The position numbers and the translations under genes were made by a program. A stretch of DNA of 64,000 nt from Hermodice carunculata (lineage: Eukaryota; Annelida; Polychaeta; Eunicida; Amphinomidae): the NCBI GenBank assembly GCA_964020975.1, contig OZ026628.1:11284575-11348574 (forward strand). The letters are read 5' to 3'. Each line of letters begins with the position of its first letter. The first letter of the stretch is position 1. The notes below the pieces were generated by a model. The model saw nothing but the letters and a program-made list of their open reading frames with translations. It was not told the DNA's origin and ran no database searches. Of the stretch, positions 1 to 11,756 are shown in pieces.

Positions 1-83
1 TATTTTGCAGTATATAAAGACAATAACTGAAAACAATCCATAATTATCAATGTATCTGATGGACGTCAAACCTTAAACTTTTG

Positions 84-1030
84 TTATGTACCTTGGGGGT
101 CCCATTTCGAAGCTGCAAATCCATCTTCTTTAAGTGCCAGTATATTTATTTCTAGTATCTGCCACATGGCACTGAGAGTGTAATAATCTGCGAAATTGAT
201 AACATGTGTATTTCTAAGAAAATGAAGCAGGTCATTGATGAAAACGTTGAATAAAACCGCCCCAAGTACGGAACCTTGGTGGATACATTTTGTTATATTT
301 AGCCAGGATCTCTTCATATCACCAAATTTCACTGCTGGGACCTATTTTGCAAGTAGCTGGTGACTAGTTTCAATGCATTTGTGGTCATGCCATAGTCATG
401 CAGTTTGGCTAGAACCAGGTCGTGTGGGAGGCAGTCAAAGGCTTTGGACAAATCCATGAGAAGAGCAGAAGCCATATTGTGTTCACCCAGAGCCTTTTCC
501 CACCTCTCCACAAGACCCATCAGTCCATACTGACAACAGCTGTGACTGATTCGGTAGCTGAGATATCTGATAAAAGAATGTAATTGCAGAATACTGAAAG
601 TTGTTTGTTGCCAATGATTTCAAATACTTTTGATAGGATGCAGGGGATACCAACTGGACGATAATTTATCTTACCGAGTAGGTCATTTGCTCTTGAAAAG
701 TGGTCCAACTTCGACTGCTTCTATTTGAGATGGAAACCTTGACTAATTATTTGATTTGCAAGTTTTGCAATGGGAGATGCTATTGCTTTCCTACTTAGTT
801 TGACCAAATTTGGAAGAATATGATCATATCCAGTGGCTTTGGACGGACTCAGGCTGTTTAAAACTTTACCGACAAGATTAGCCTACACGCAAATGACACA
901 TTGGAAACAATTATATAGTGTTGTGTGCTTCTTTACACCTTCCGTTGACTCCGTGGTTATGGGTGGGCAAAATATCACATTTCTGACAAGTACTTGTATT
1001 TTTGCCGCTCTTAAATTACCTTGGTTTATA
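84..1030 (-). pseudogene. LINE reverse transcriptase fragment
   Basis: Read on the minus strand, conserved reverse transcriptase blocks occur in the right order: LNSLSPSKATGYDHI near 830-880, INYRPVGIP and ILSKVFEIIG near 600-660, LLMDLSKAFDCLPHDL near 420-470, and GSVLGAVLFNVFINDL near 230-270. The family copies element RNA into DNA at a nicked target. The blocks lie in three frames (84-332, 329-520, 520-708), so at least two frameshifts have occurred. The catalytic block, normally F/YADD, reads FADYYT, so the second catalytic Asp is lost. The copy runs off the window's left edge. Block style suggests the CR1/Jockey side of non-LTR elements; the exact clade is not resolved. Confidence 0.9.
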
Positions 1031-1035
1031 AACAA

Positions 1036-2465
1036 TGGGCATCGGCATTGATCAATACCGAATGACCATTGGTCTTTTCTCGAACAATTATATCTCTCTT
1101 ATGGTACACTTCCATCCAGGTCCATGCGTCGAAAACCAAATAATATGCTCCTATTCCTCATTGGCTTTTCTATATATAAACACACTCCTTTTTCCTGTGT
1201 AAAACACATTACATTGTTCCTTTACATGTTTTTCCTATCTTCAATCGACGTTCACGCGAACCCCAGTCCCACCCTAAACTCAAACAACCACCTGAAGTTC
1301 TATCATACTAACGTTTGCAGTATACGAAGTGCCGGTAAACTTGACGAGATCCATCTCCTGGCCCAATCATGTGACTTTAATATTATTTCATTATCTGAAA
1401 CCTGGCTAGATGAATATTTCCCCAATCAGCTCCTTCTCATCGACGACTTCCAACCTCCCTATCATACAGACCGCACAATGGGAAGAGGCGGCGGGGTTCT
1501 GACATTTATTCACTCTTCTCTACCGTGCGTAAGATGCCCGGATCTTGAAAGCATATATTGCGAATGCGTCTGGGTTGAAATTTCGACCCAGCGCGGGAAA
1601 GTATTATTTGGTAACTACTATCGTCCACCTGGCCAGTCCGCCAAAATCCGTGATGCATTTCTCAGGTCTTTGGCATCTTCCATCTCCTGTGCCATTGAAT
1701 GCAACCCTCACATCTTAATAGTAACTGGCGATTTCAACGACAGGTGCTCTGATTGGAACTCCCACCATGAGGATAGCGATTTAGGTTTATCTATGGTCAA
1801 CCTTGTGAATCAGTTCAATCTCTTTCAATTTATAGATGAACCCACCAGGATAAGCGAATACTCGAATAATTTATTAGACCTTATCATTACTGATTCTCCA
1901 GGTCTTGTTCTGGAATCTGGAACCCTTGCGCCAATCTCAAATTCTGACCACTGTGTAATATTTTGTTCTTTCTCCCTTTCCCTTCACAAGGACAAAGATC
2001 AGTATGGGACTTCAAAAAAGGCAATTTCTGTGACCCCAATGCTGCCCTTTCTACGGCCCCTTGGAACATTGCTCATGATGTCTTTGATTCTATTGACGAT
2101 GCCGTATCATACTGGTCTAATCTCTTTCTATCTACTGCAAAGGAATTTATTCCCTATAAGGAAGTTACCATTTGCCCTAAGGACAAACCTTGGATGACTG
2201 CAGACATCAAAAAACATATTCGACGTTGTAATCGTGCGTGGAAACGTTTCAGAGAGCATCTAACCAACCCCGCCCCCACACTCACGACCTTCACCTTAAG
2301 ATTGACGGGTTATACCAATTCTACAAAAAATATCGTAACAAGGTTGTAACCATAATAAGGAAATCTGTCTCCTCTTACTTTACTAATCTGCAGCTTCGAC
2401 TTGATGAAAAAGACATAAATCCCAAACAATGGTGGAGCTTGGCCAAGTCTGTCCTGGGATGCTAA
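1036..2465 (+). pseudogene. LINE endonuclease domain fragment (APE type)
   Basis: A long open frame (1124-2197) encodes an AP-like endonuclease of a non-LTR retrotransposon. Visible motifs are FYHTNVCSIRSAGKLDEI, IISLSETWLDEYF (catalytic Glu), RGGGVLTFIHS, GNYYRPPGQS, ILIVTGDFND, NLLDLIITDSPGL and SNSDHCVIF. This domain nicks target DNA. Downstream linker sequence continues in two other frames (1963-2349, then 2238-2465, ending WWSLAKSVLGC), so two frameshifts are present. The piece seems to begin near the element's 5' end but lacks the reverse transcriptase on this strand. Loss of the 3' half is the reverse of ordinary LINE truncation. It is wedged between two minus-strand LINE pieces. Confidence 0.88.
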
Positions 2466-2990
2466 TCGTCTACGGCAGGATAAATCTGATCGGACATACA
2501 CTAATGTACTACATCCTAAATTACTGCAGTCACTGCGAAAAATCCTAAAGTTGGGTACTGCAAACTGATTATCTGGAAAAGATGCGTCTAGTTTCATCTG
2601 AATCAAGCACAGTAAATCTGCGCCCCCTTTTACCAGGGTATCTTTCACCGTAGCTGCTTTGTAGTGATAACTGTTAATGTTTAACTGTGCAACGATGTGA
2701 TTTTGTTTGTTTGTGCTACGAACAGAGAGTACCTTGTAAATACCGATGTTGTCTTGTTGATGTTGTTCATCATCTTGTTAATTGAATTCACATATTCATG
2801 AGTTTACTGAAATATCGTTTTGAACAAGTGATCCATTAGAACACGTATTTAACGTAGAGTTATTGTGACTGGTGTTGGTGGATGACAAGGACGCATTTAA
2901 AAGAAGAAACTGGGCCATTAAAAATCTTTGACATAACCAGTCAAATTCTTGCCCTATGTTCCTTAGATCTGTATATAGATGTGGCGACAC
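2466..2990 (-). pseudogene. LINE endonuclease N-terminal fragment, second family
   Basis: The minus strand from about 2700 down to 2466 encodes the start of a different LINE endonuclease: VAQLNINSYHYKAATVKD, LLCLIQMKLDASFPDNQF (the normal T/SETKLD reads IQMKLD, so the catalytic Glu is replaced) and LGCSTLVYVRSDLSCRRR. An upstream open stretch (2796-2990) may be its leader. The domain is cut off abruptly at about 2465, where plus-strand LINE sequence begins. Its style matches the minus-strand reverse transcriptase at 84-1030, so both may be parts of one element split by the intervening piece; that link is inferred. Confidence 0.75.
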
Positions 2991-2999
2991 ATTACCACT

Positions 3000-3424
3000 G
3001 CGTATATGTCATTCTCTCTTGAGATCGTCGCAACTAATAGCTCGGTGGGTTTTCGCTACTGGGCGTTCGCAGAGACTGCACAGGTTTCCGATAGGTCCTG
3101 GATGAAATTTTTTTATCTCCTGTTAATAAACTATGCTATTGTTTAAGACCATATCTTAACTTTAACAAAGGACCTCCAACTGAAGTGTTTTGTTTTTGTT
3201 TTTGTTGGTTTTTTGTTTTTGCTTTTGTGTTTTTTGTTTTTGTTTTTGTGTTTTTTGTTTTTGTTTTTGTTTTTTGTTTCAGACTATACCTTAACTTCTA
3301 CGACGGTGGAATTCCTATACAAAATAAAGACTGTCTTTTTTATAGGTACTACTTTTGAAAACCAGAAATGATGGACTGAAATTTTGCCTTACACTTTTAT
3401 CCAAAAAAAAAAAGAACTTTCAGA
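3000..3424. repeat. Gene-free stretch with a TTTTTG microsatellite
   Basis: A T/G-rich microsatellite built on TTTTTG and TTTTTTG occupies about 3188-3282. The rest shows no coding or repeat signal I can name. Confidence 0.8.
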
Positions 3425-3505
3425 TGGGGATTCGAACCGCGGCATTTTTTCTGACCTATATGCCTGTCGTGCAATCCCCTAGACACTAGTCTTACACGAC
3501 TGACA
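3425..3505 (-). repeat. tRNA-derived SINE head or tRNA pseudogene
   Basis: The minus strand carries a perfect Pol III B box (GGTTCGAATCC) preceded by an A-box-like AGTGTCTAGGGGATT about 35 bases upstream, the spacing of a tRNA or tRNA-derived SINE. The arms do not form a convincing tRNA cloverleaf, and the sequence continues past the tRNA-like part into an A/T-rich tail, so a functional tRNA gene is unlikely. Confidence 0.5.
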
Positions 3506-3748
3506 GGTAGAACTAACGGTTCTGTTTGTGTTTTACGTGTGAATGCATTGCAAATTGCTGGTGGATGGATTTAGTAGTGTTTGTAAACAGGACGATATTA
3601 CGCATTGCCACATGCGAGTGAACTGGTAATCAAAATAGTTCTATGTGGCATCTGTGTAAATTTCCATCAAAATGATTGTATGTATAATGCAAATACGAAT
3701 GTAAGTGGGATGTTAAGTTAGATCAAACAATTGAAATGTTCATTAAGA

Positions 3749-3898
3749 TAGGTAAGGAACTTGGTGCAGGTCCATAGGCGTTTTGCAGAACCTGCTTGAT
3801 GAATCAAAGGACATGCTCGGCTGCACCTCGCGTGTCCTTTGATTTCTCTAGAAGGTCCAGCAAAACGCAAATAGGCCTGCACCGCGTTCCTTACCTAA
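3749..3898. repeat. Foldback MITE-like hairpin
   Basis: About 75-bp arms form a long imperfect inverted repeat. The left end TAGGTAAGGAAC pairs with the right end GTTCCTTACCTA, and ATCAAAGGACA near the centre pairs with TGTCCTTTGAT. No coding capacity. Such foldback units are usually non-autonomous DNA transposons; I see no clear target duplication. Confidence 0.65.
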
Positions 3899-4828
3899 CA
3901 CATAGCAACAGTATGTTTTGCATGGTGACTGAATACCTTAAGTCTGTCTTTGAAAACCTTTGACCTGATGAAATAGAATGAGGGAGACCGGGATCCACAT
4001 CTGCTGCAATGTTTGTAAACATAAAACTGCACTCACTGGCATTGGCAAACAGTGAAACATCGATCAGCTGGGTTTATGTCCCTAAAGGTGATTGTAATAA
4101 GTCTGTGCCATTGTCCATGGTGACAGGTATGGTGTTGAAAATGTTGCAATCACAATGCATGGGGGCTGGGTGACACACCTGAGCGGTTACCGATAATGTC
4201 CAGATAATGACATAGGTCAAGGTGATGTCTATGTAGTCCAACTTGGGCCTGTGTCTGGAGTTCCTCCCTCTTGGTGACCATGACCAATAATTGAAAGATC
4301 CAAATTTTGCAATGCTTGTATTGGATCCATCATCAGAGTTCATATGGGTGTTTCCCTTTGGCTATGGGCTGAAGTAGTCCTCTTATCTGCTGCTTTTCAG
4401 ATCAAATTCAACACTTTTTTGAACTGGATTTCGATACAGAGATTCTGAAGGCCGACTGTCTACTCTGCCTGTAACCTCTGAAGAATAATATTACACTCAA
4501 TATTGGCCACTAGACTAGTGTTGCCATCAACCGAAAAGTACCAATAACCGGCAGTGCTCATGTATGATATAATCCACACTGTTCACCGGTAATTAATGGC
4601 GTTGAAATGGACCCATAATAACATCTGTCTTACACTAAAAATATCCAGTTGAATTTTCTTTTTTTTTCTGCCACCAATATGAATGCAAAAATAGACCTAT
4701 ACATAAAAAAGCCTAGAATGGTTTGCTGACCATATGAAGCAATCAGCACGCAGAGACTATCATATGGCTCCTGTGTGCTCGATGATTAAGGGATTTAGTA
4801 TCGTGTGACATTGATTGTTGCCGATATA
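3899..4828. other. Gene-free stretch
   Basis: No supported gene or repeat. The open frame at 4074-4343 on the minus strand has no recognisable motif or splice context. Confidence 0.6.
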
Positions 4829-4906
4829 TCACTCAGGAGCCGGTGATACTCCCTATCGGCCGGCGATCTGGCTTCGATCTCACCGCCTCCTTCGTGATAT
4901 ATTGGG
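4829..4906. repeat. Imperfect inverted repeat
   Basis: ATATATCACTCAGGAGCCGGTGA at the left is mirrored by TCACCGCCTCCTTCGTGATATAT at the right with a few mismatches, giving a roughly 22-bp stem around a GC-rich loop that itself contains CGGCCGGCG. Confidence 0.5.
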
Positions 4907-4984
4907 TCACTTGATCTGCTATATGGCATCCAGTGCTCGTTGATATACTTCATATCGTCATCAAAGCATGCTATAATCTATAAG

Positions 4985-4986
<2 letters not shown>

Positions 4987-5023
<37 letters not shown>

Positions 5024-5041
5024 TGTATGTATGTATATATA

Positions 5042-5126
<85 letters not shown>

Positions 5127-5207
5127 GTGTGTATTTGATTTCTTACATATACGGACCATGGACTTCCATTTGTCTGCTCAACACTTTAGAGAAGGGTATA
5201 GCAACGG

Positions 5208-5297
<90 letters not shown>
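4987..5297. repeat. Two (TA)n microsatellites split by a unique spacer
   Basis: Near-pure TA runs occupy about 4987-5122 and 5210-5297, separated by 87 bp of ordinary sequence. Apparent open frames here (Tyr-Ile repeats) are artefacts. Both runs are self-complementary and could extrude as cruciforms. Confidence 0.97.
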
Positions 5298-5299
<2 letters not shown>

Positions 5300-6375
5300 A
5301 CACCAGGGTGCATTTGAGCATAAGTGATGTGGACATCCTCTAGCTTTATTATCATTATTAATAGTATTATTGTTTGGGGATTTTTTTTTTTTTTTTGTTC
5401 AAAATGTACTTTGTTTAACGGTTTCACAAACCACACGTGTCAGGAACCAATTGACACCTATGCATGTGTGGTGGACAGAACACAGATACTGCATGAGGGT
5501 CTCATTAATTTGCCTGCAAAAGGTTTCTGACATCTTCATATTACAAATGCCTGGTACATTAGGGATGGATCAACATTTTCATCATTTTTAATTAGAACTT
5601 ACAGTGCACGAGGGGGAAGGGGTTAAAAGGGTCTAAAAAGAAAGAAAGAAAAAAAAAAAGAAAACAAGAAATCACAATGATCAGTGCTTTCAATTTGGTT
5701 GCCAGTGGTTGAAATTTTAATCACTGTGAAAAGAGTGACAACCAGCCACTTTGGCGATATTAGTCAACTGATTCCATCTTTATTACCACTTATGTAAAAA
5801 TATGCCAGTATTTTCGGACCTGTATCCATAATCAGGCCAACCTTCTCCATTTCGCTTCGTATTTGATGTAGTGGGGTGCTTAGCGCTCAGTCTGTTGCTG
5901 ACCCTGAATTCACAGCCTCAGGGTGACTTCACTATCTGATACCAGACCCGTATTATGGGGCCTACAACTGGTAACTGTTTGTGGTTGTATTTACATTTTC
6001 AGGTAATGCTCACTCTGGAAAAGTCCCATTATATATTGTAAATTACATTCATTCGACAAATTAATCTTCCCTTAATACTAATCACACATATATTTTGGAT
6101 GTTACCACTTAAAAATAACCAATCGACTTAGCTGCCATTTTGAAAATTGGCAATTCAACACCCAATGCCAATGGTTTGTAAATGTGCATTGGGACGATCT
6201 TGCCGAGTGGGGCTGTGCAAAGAGTTATAAAGTGTGTTTATAATATATGAAACAAAAAGTATATAGTTTGCACATATTTCACATCATCAATAATGATATA
6301 TCTGCTGTGGGTACGATTCACTCTAATATTAAAATCAAGTGTATTTTTGTGAGATTATGCTGCAATCGTTGTCCT
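5298..6375. other. Gene-free stretch
   Basis: Simple poly-T (about 5380) and poly-A/AAAG (about 5638-5670) tracts only. No supported gene. Confidence 0.6.
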
Positions 6376-6631
6376 CGGGTTGCACAGTTGGTGGAGATGC
6401 AACACGCTTGTCTTTTACCTCTGTGTCCTGGGTTCAATTCACTGCCCAGGAAGCATGTGGAAAGAGTTCCCACCACTCTGACTGTGCACGGTGGTTTTCT
6501 CCGAGTCCTTCGGTTCCTCCACCAAAACATGTAGTTAGGAAAGTACACGCCACCATCTTTGCCATGGAGAGTGATTAATATAGGCTTGGCCTGCTTCGCA
6601 ATCCATGTAAAAGATATGGGTCTATACTTTA
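6376..6631 (+). repeat. tRNA-derived SINE, copy 1
   Basis: Matches the copy at 25942-26197 along its length. It shows a tRNA-like head (TTGCACAGTTGGTGGAG, B box GGTTCAATTCA), then a conserved body with GGTGGTTTTCTCCGAGTCCT and CCATGGAGAGTGA, and a shared tail GTCTATACTT. The A and B boxes indicate Pol III origin. The body resembles conserved domains of invertebrate SINEs; I do not assign a named family. Confidence 0.8.
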
Positions 6632-8828
6632 ATCATTGTGTTAATTGCACAATGTTCAAAATGTCGCCGGCCACCATATGGAGTCGTATCACATTTGGAT
6701 TTGTAACTAGCGATGATAACTGCTTCAGACTCAACCAAGCGGGCAGATTAAAGTGAAGATACTAAGTCATGTTTTAAAAGTACTTTTCCCTGCTACTCAG
6801 AGACCGGACACCTGGAAGCATGCTGCAAGCAAGCCGTGGCTGCGATTCACTGATTTTCCTTTCCCACAATGCACTGCGCCATGTTAAAAGTAGCACCCAC
6901 AGTGTGTGCATGCATGCATTGGTGGTATCGTGTTGCATTTGGATTTATAACTAATGGATTATAACTGCTTCAGAAACAACCACAATTTTCCCCGAATTAA
7001 GAAACATCGTATGTGTGCAAATATTCCCCAAAGCATTACATGTGTAAATACTAAAATTTTATCTTAATTCATAACATGGCGATGTTTTTTTATTTTTTTT
7101 TCAAATTTTATTTTTCCCTATTTTTTTGCTAATTTCCATAAGATACTTCTACATCTGAGGGAAAATAGCCAAATCAGTCTAATAATGACTAAAATATTAT
7201 AATTTTGTCAACCATGTCAAGCCAAGATTTTCCACTCAAAACTCCCCAGAATGCATCTTTTTACATGCTCAAATTCGATTTTTTTAGGGAAGGGTAGGAT
7301 GACCTTAGACCCCCGCTTGCATGTCTACGGGCACTTGCTTTGGCCTTTTGGACCACATATTTCTCATGTGGGCTACTGAAAAAAAAAAAAAATTCTTGGA
7401 CCACTTGGATCTCTAAGTTCTAGCACTGGACTGGGGCGATCAATATTTATTAGGAGAGGGTGGCTTACAAGTACATGTACTTTTTTTTTCTTTAATTAAT
7501 TTTAGGGTTGTGCCTTTTTTGCAGGATCTGTCAGGTTACTGGAACCAAACGTATTTCTTTGTTAGGCTTTCGGTAACTTGGACATTTGTTACAGCATGTT
7601 TAAAATGAACTTTCCTTCCACTTTTACACATTACCTTTTTTGACGCCAGTTGAAGTTGTTACCCTTGGCACAACCGGAGGCACTTGTTTGTACCTAAAAA
7701 TAGGCTCATGCTTCATTGCGATCGCTTCACAAAACCATGTTGTTGTGTTTACAAATGTACATCGGTAGTTTCTGTAAGCGGTCCCATTGAAAATAAAGGA
7801 GAGAACTCCCATAATGCATCATGCAACTACGTCAACATGTTGCAAGAAAACACTTGCAAAGTTAAAGCAGTAAAGTTACCATTCTAGAGCATGATAGCAT
7901 ACAAATTTCCTCTTAATATTAACATAAATATGTGTTAGAACATGTGCCACATGGTAGGTGATACTACTGGGGTTTATACTAGATTTAAATTGTAGCCGTT
8001 TCAAACTCAGGTAAATTCACACTTCCAGCATAGAAAATTGATCGGACATCTGCATGACTGGTATCTTTTAATCTTACTTTGCTTCCATTTTAAACTGACC
8101 ACAAGTTACTAGAGTTTTTTTTTTTTTTTCTTTTGTTTTTTGTTTTTTGTAAAGACCACTGACCACAAAAGGCTTGGTGTTGACTGACTGCTGACTGCAA
8201 AAGCTTGGTTTTTAATGAATTCTGAATGCAAAAAGTGTCATTATGTCTTACTACTGATGCACTGGGTAGGAGACCAGTCAACGCAGATCAGAAAACATTG
8301 CAACAAGCTCTTTACATGGTGCAAATGTGACTCGTAACACCAGTGGCCAGCCACCTCGGTGGTGGGAAAATAAAAACCAGGACCCCCCACGCAACTGAGA
8401 CAACTTCTAGATTCCCGCCCTAAAACCCATGAAAGTGCCCACCAACACTTCAGGGTAGCACAGAGTAGGCACGGGAATACCTATCACCTGAAGCTGTAGG
8501 AGAAGTCTTTTGAGGTTGGGGATCTTGTTTACAAGCAGGAGACTGCAGGTAAACCAGGCCAACCCTGCAGCATGAATAAAGTGTGGAGTGGCCCTTATCT
8601 TGTGGCAACAGTCCAATCTGCTGTTCTGCATAAAGTCACGGGATGCAGGAATTGAAGAATATGTGACTTCTCACGACCATCTCAAACTAAGTAGAGACTG
8701 TAGATGAGACGGATGAGACATGGTTTGTTGGAATTGAATGTCACCATACCCTACTCTGCGCATTAGCAGGAACAGTCCTTACTGGCTGATATTTTTAACA
8801 GTTCTTATTGGCTGATATTTTTTAAGAG
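6632..8828. other. Gene-free stretch
   Basis: A/T-rich intergenic-type DNA. Open frames at 7624-7812, 7684-7887, 8090-8281 and 8407-8631 have no motif support. A short direct repeat of ATTGGCTGATATTTTT-like sequence lies at 8780-8825. Confidence 0.55.
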
Positions 8829-9035
8829 TTGTTTTCCGAAACAGACTCTGAAGTTTTGGCAGCCACAGATGCCTTTCTTCAAACTGACAGCAAATGGGAG
8901 TGGTTTGGAAATGCAGCTGATAGGTCCCTGGATCTTGACATTGACCAGCTGATTTTGTTACCTGCACACAAGCTCCATGGAAATCTGAAATGGTATACGA
9001 CCCTGTCATTTTTCCACCCAGAAGGGCAAGAAGAG
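8829..9035 (+). CDS. Candidate coding exon, unknown product
   Basis: A stop-free stretch follows an AG acceptor (8827-8828) and can end at GAG|GTAGAA (donor at 9036), in phase 0; the frame stays open to 9122. The 69-residue product is acidic and hydrophilic, with DAFLQTDSKWEWFGN and KLHGNLKWYTTLSFFHPEG, which reads more like real protein than neighbouring frames. I recognise no domain. Its end phase does not match the start phase of the candidate exon at 9201, so they are not simply consecutive. It may be a decayed exon or chance. Confidence 0.3.
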
Positions 9036-9200
9036 GTAGAACAGTTTGCCTTCCTTCCTACCTGCACCAGTGCAATCTTGATTGCAATAGACTGTGATAA
9101 TAATCTTCATTGTGTAACATAATATAGGTTTTTTTCAGACAGTTAAGGAAATCCAGTGTATGTATAGTACCCTTATATCTAAAATAATGTTTTTCATCAG

Positions 9201-9330
9201 AATGGAGGAGCCTAATTCCACAGATGATTGGCCTGAAGAATTACTGATATTGAATATCTGGGAGCCAGCGGGAGGGGAAATCCCTAATAGCGACAAGAAA
9301 TTGGTTACCAGGGAGGATGTGAAAACTGAG
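9201..9330 (+). CDS. Candidate coding exon, unknown product
   Basis: A TTTTTCATCAG acceptor precedes, and GAG|GTAGGAG follows, a 130-bp open stretch encoding MEEPNSTDDWPEELLILNIW and then EPAGGEIPNSDKKLV. It is strongly acidic, with one N-glycosylation sequon (NST). Start phase is 2 and end phase is 0. No family recognised. Codon content and good splice borders are the only evidence. Confidence 0.3.
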
Positions 9331-9339
9331 GTAGGAGAC

Positions 9340-10354
9340 ATTAAGGTAGCAGTCCTGGTCAGACGTGTTTACCAGATTGTTACGAATGTGTTATGGTTGT
9401 TTGTTTTGATTTGGAGAGGGCACTGCATTCATAGAGTGTGTGCCAGGTCACTGAGTTGAGTTGGCCTGTTTTGTCATAGTGAACAATGGAGTGGTTTGAA
9501 GTAGTGAGTTACATACATGCACAGTAGGAAACAACAGAAAAGTTCTGATGTGGTCTAGAAAGATCACAGAGAAGTGTAAAATGTGATTAATTATAAGATT
9601 GTAGAATACTGGTGACAGTTCTCAGCTTGCATATATAAAGCAGTTCATTTCATGACTGGGACAGGGATATTCTGAGATCTAACAGGAGCTGTGTGACTTC
9701 AAACTAGTAGGACAGTGAGCCATTGCTATTCCTAAGGAGATACTCATTCATAAATTGTTCCTGTGGAGTGTGGAGAGTGCTTTCCAGTGGACTGATATAT
9801 ACGGTGTGTAATTGTACCACATTGGAACCAACTACTACCTCTGTGGGACTTGGCCGACACCATGTTCTGTGTTCTACATTGGCCAATTGGAAGAAAAATG
9901 TGCCTCTGTGGGATTTGGAACAGACTGTTTGGCAGCTTTAATTGGACTTGGAACTGAGGAACTGTAACTGTGGAGAATCTGTCACCAGCGATTAAGATTT
10001 CCTTACTGACTGTTTTGCTATTGAAGTGTCAGCATAGCTACAGTTCCACCCACGTTCAAGTTGACAAATGCCAAATGCACTAATGCTTCCCAAATGATCC
10101 TCATGCGCAAACGAGAAAACTCAAACGAATAGCAAACGGATTGCAAACTCTTGCTTCAGACGCATCTCAAAGGCTCTGATAGCAAAAATGTTTCAAACGC
10201 TTCACCAAGTGCATTTCATACGCTTTCACAAATACATTTCACTTGAGACACATTATTGACTTTACATTGCATGGCGGCTACAAACTAAAGCATTTTCAAA
10301 ATGTTTGATGGTGGCAAAATGTCCCACTTCAACAAGCTATGCATTCATCTTCTT
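9340..10354. other. Gene-free stretch
   Basis: No gene, RNA or clear repeat. From about 10030 to 10240 there are loosely repeated short CAAACG/CATTTCA words, too degenerate to define a unit. Confidence 0.5.
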
Positions 10355-10580
10355 AAACCTAAAACAGAAATAAAGTTTTAATAGTTGGTTGAAAAAAAAA
10401 TTTGTACATGTACATGTACCCAAATACAATATAAAGAGGGCAGAATACTTTAGGGGCCCCATAGTTTTCATCGCCACTCTCCAATAAATTGTGTGACTCA
10501 GACAAAAGACCAGTTTTGGAATGAACGGTCCATGAGATACAGCACCAGCTGCAGCTGCCATCGTTCTCTTAAACACTATC
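10355..10580 (+). repeat. Diverged dispersed repeat, copy 1
   Basis: Shares blocks in the same order with 11757-11980: CTTAAACCTAA(A/C)ACAGAAATAAAG, a CAGAA..ACTTT..GGGG block, CTCTCCA(A/T)TAAA, and GAGA(T/C)AC(A)GCACCA-like sequence. An old repeat family; identity unknown. Confidence 0.5.
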
Positions 10581-10584
10581 AAAG

Positions 10585-11355
10585 ATAAAGAACATCGATA
10601 TTTTTCATGTTTTTACTTTCGGAATTCAACAACAAAAACATTTTTGAAATTTGTCTCTGGCCAAAAATGACAATCTATCTTTTGCTGTGTTTGTTTTAAC
10701 ATGAAACGGCCGGTTCTTGAACCTGCTTCAGTGCTTGAATCTCCAGCACCCGCAACCACTTTGAAAAAGCATGTCATTTTCAATTTTTATAGCAATTAGC
10801 ATCTGCTCTGTTCCTGTCTCTATTTGTTGATTTTCACTAAACAAACCAATACTGTCATTCAACAAAGTTTACAGAACTGCAATATGTCTCTATCAATTTC
10901 AATTATTTATATTTCCACACCAATGAAAGAAAAGTGAGACCGCTGCTCCTAACGTCTGCAGAATTCCTAGCATGGGGGTCATGGGTCCATGCAGAGATCA
11001 TGTGACCTCACCCACGGTCAAAGTGGGGGTCGACGTTTGTAAATCTTTCAGCGCCAGATATTGAAGCTAATGGTTTTCTGCAATTACAATTTCCACAGTG
11101 ACAATTAAACGGATTTCAATAGAAAGGCCTAATATGAATTGTTTATCGTTAGGCAACATATTATGTTTATGTCGGTAGTCTGAACATGAGTCGCAACATT
11201 CAAAAGAATGGGGGCTTGGGGTCGAAATCTGAAGTTTAAAACTATGATGTTGCCGGGTATGTGTTTAGTTACGCTGCTTGGATAGTGTGACACATTACAC
11301 TTTTTGTTGATCTGAAACAACCTAGATGATTGCTGATAAACAACAATGAAGTAAG
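10585..11355. other. Gene-free stretch
   Basis: No supported gene. Unique-looking sequence with a GC-richer patch at about 10930-11040. Confidence 0.5.

Positions 11356-11360
<5 letters not shown>

Positions 11361-11423
<63 letters not shown>
11361..11423. repeat. (TA)n microsatellite
   Basis: About 31 uninterrupted TA units. Confidence 0.97.
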
Positions 11424-11425
<2 letters not shown>

Positions 11426-11556
11426 CGTACATGTACCTTCAAGTGTTGTGTTTTTGATTATCATATGTATGACACTTGGCATCCAATAACAGAATAAAAT
11501 GTTTAGTGTCTTCTGAATCTTTACTCGAATATCAGACCATTCGGTACTACCGTATT

Positions 11557-11585
11557 GGGGGGGGGGGGGGGGAGGGCGGGGGGTA
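11557..11585. repeat. Poly-G tract
   Basis: A run of 17 or more G followed by AGGGCGGGGGG, a likely G-quadruplex former on the plus strand. Confidence 0.8.
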
Positions 11586-11756
11586 GGCCTTCGCTCAGCA
11601 TTATTAACCTTTAGGCCAATATAGCATGTGACTAGTGAGACCTTGTATTGTTTCCCAATGCCGAAATGAAAGTTGTTGTGATAACAGTTTATTGCATCAT
11701 AAACATGATAGGCCTACGTTTTATTTCAATAATATTTTGACATTATGCATCGGGTT

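Noticed and set aside
3425-3505. Functional tRNA gene
   Set aside because: B box present but the arms do not form a proper acceptor stem or anticodon arm by eye.
4940-5436. Long Tyr-Ile open frames
   Set aside because: Translation of TA microsatellites.
8829-9330. Two consecutive exons of one gene
   Set aside because: The first ends in phase 0 and the second starts in phase 2, so they cannot be joined directly.
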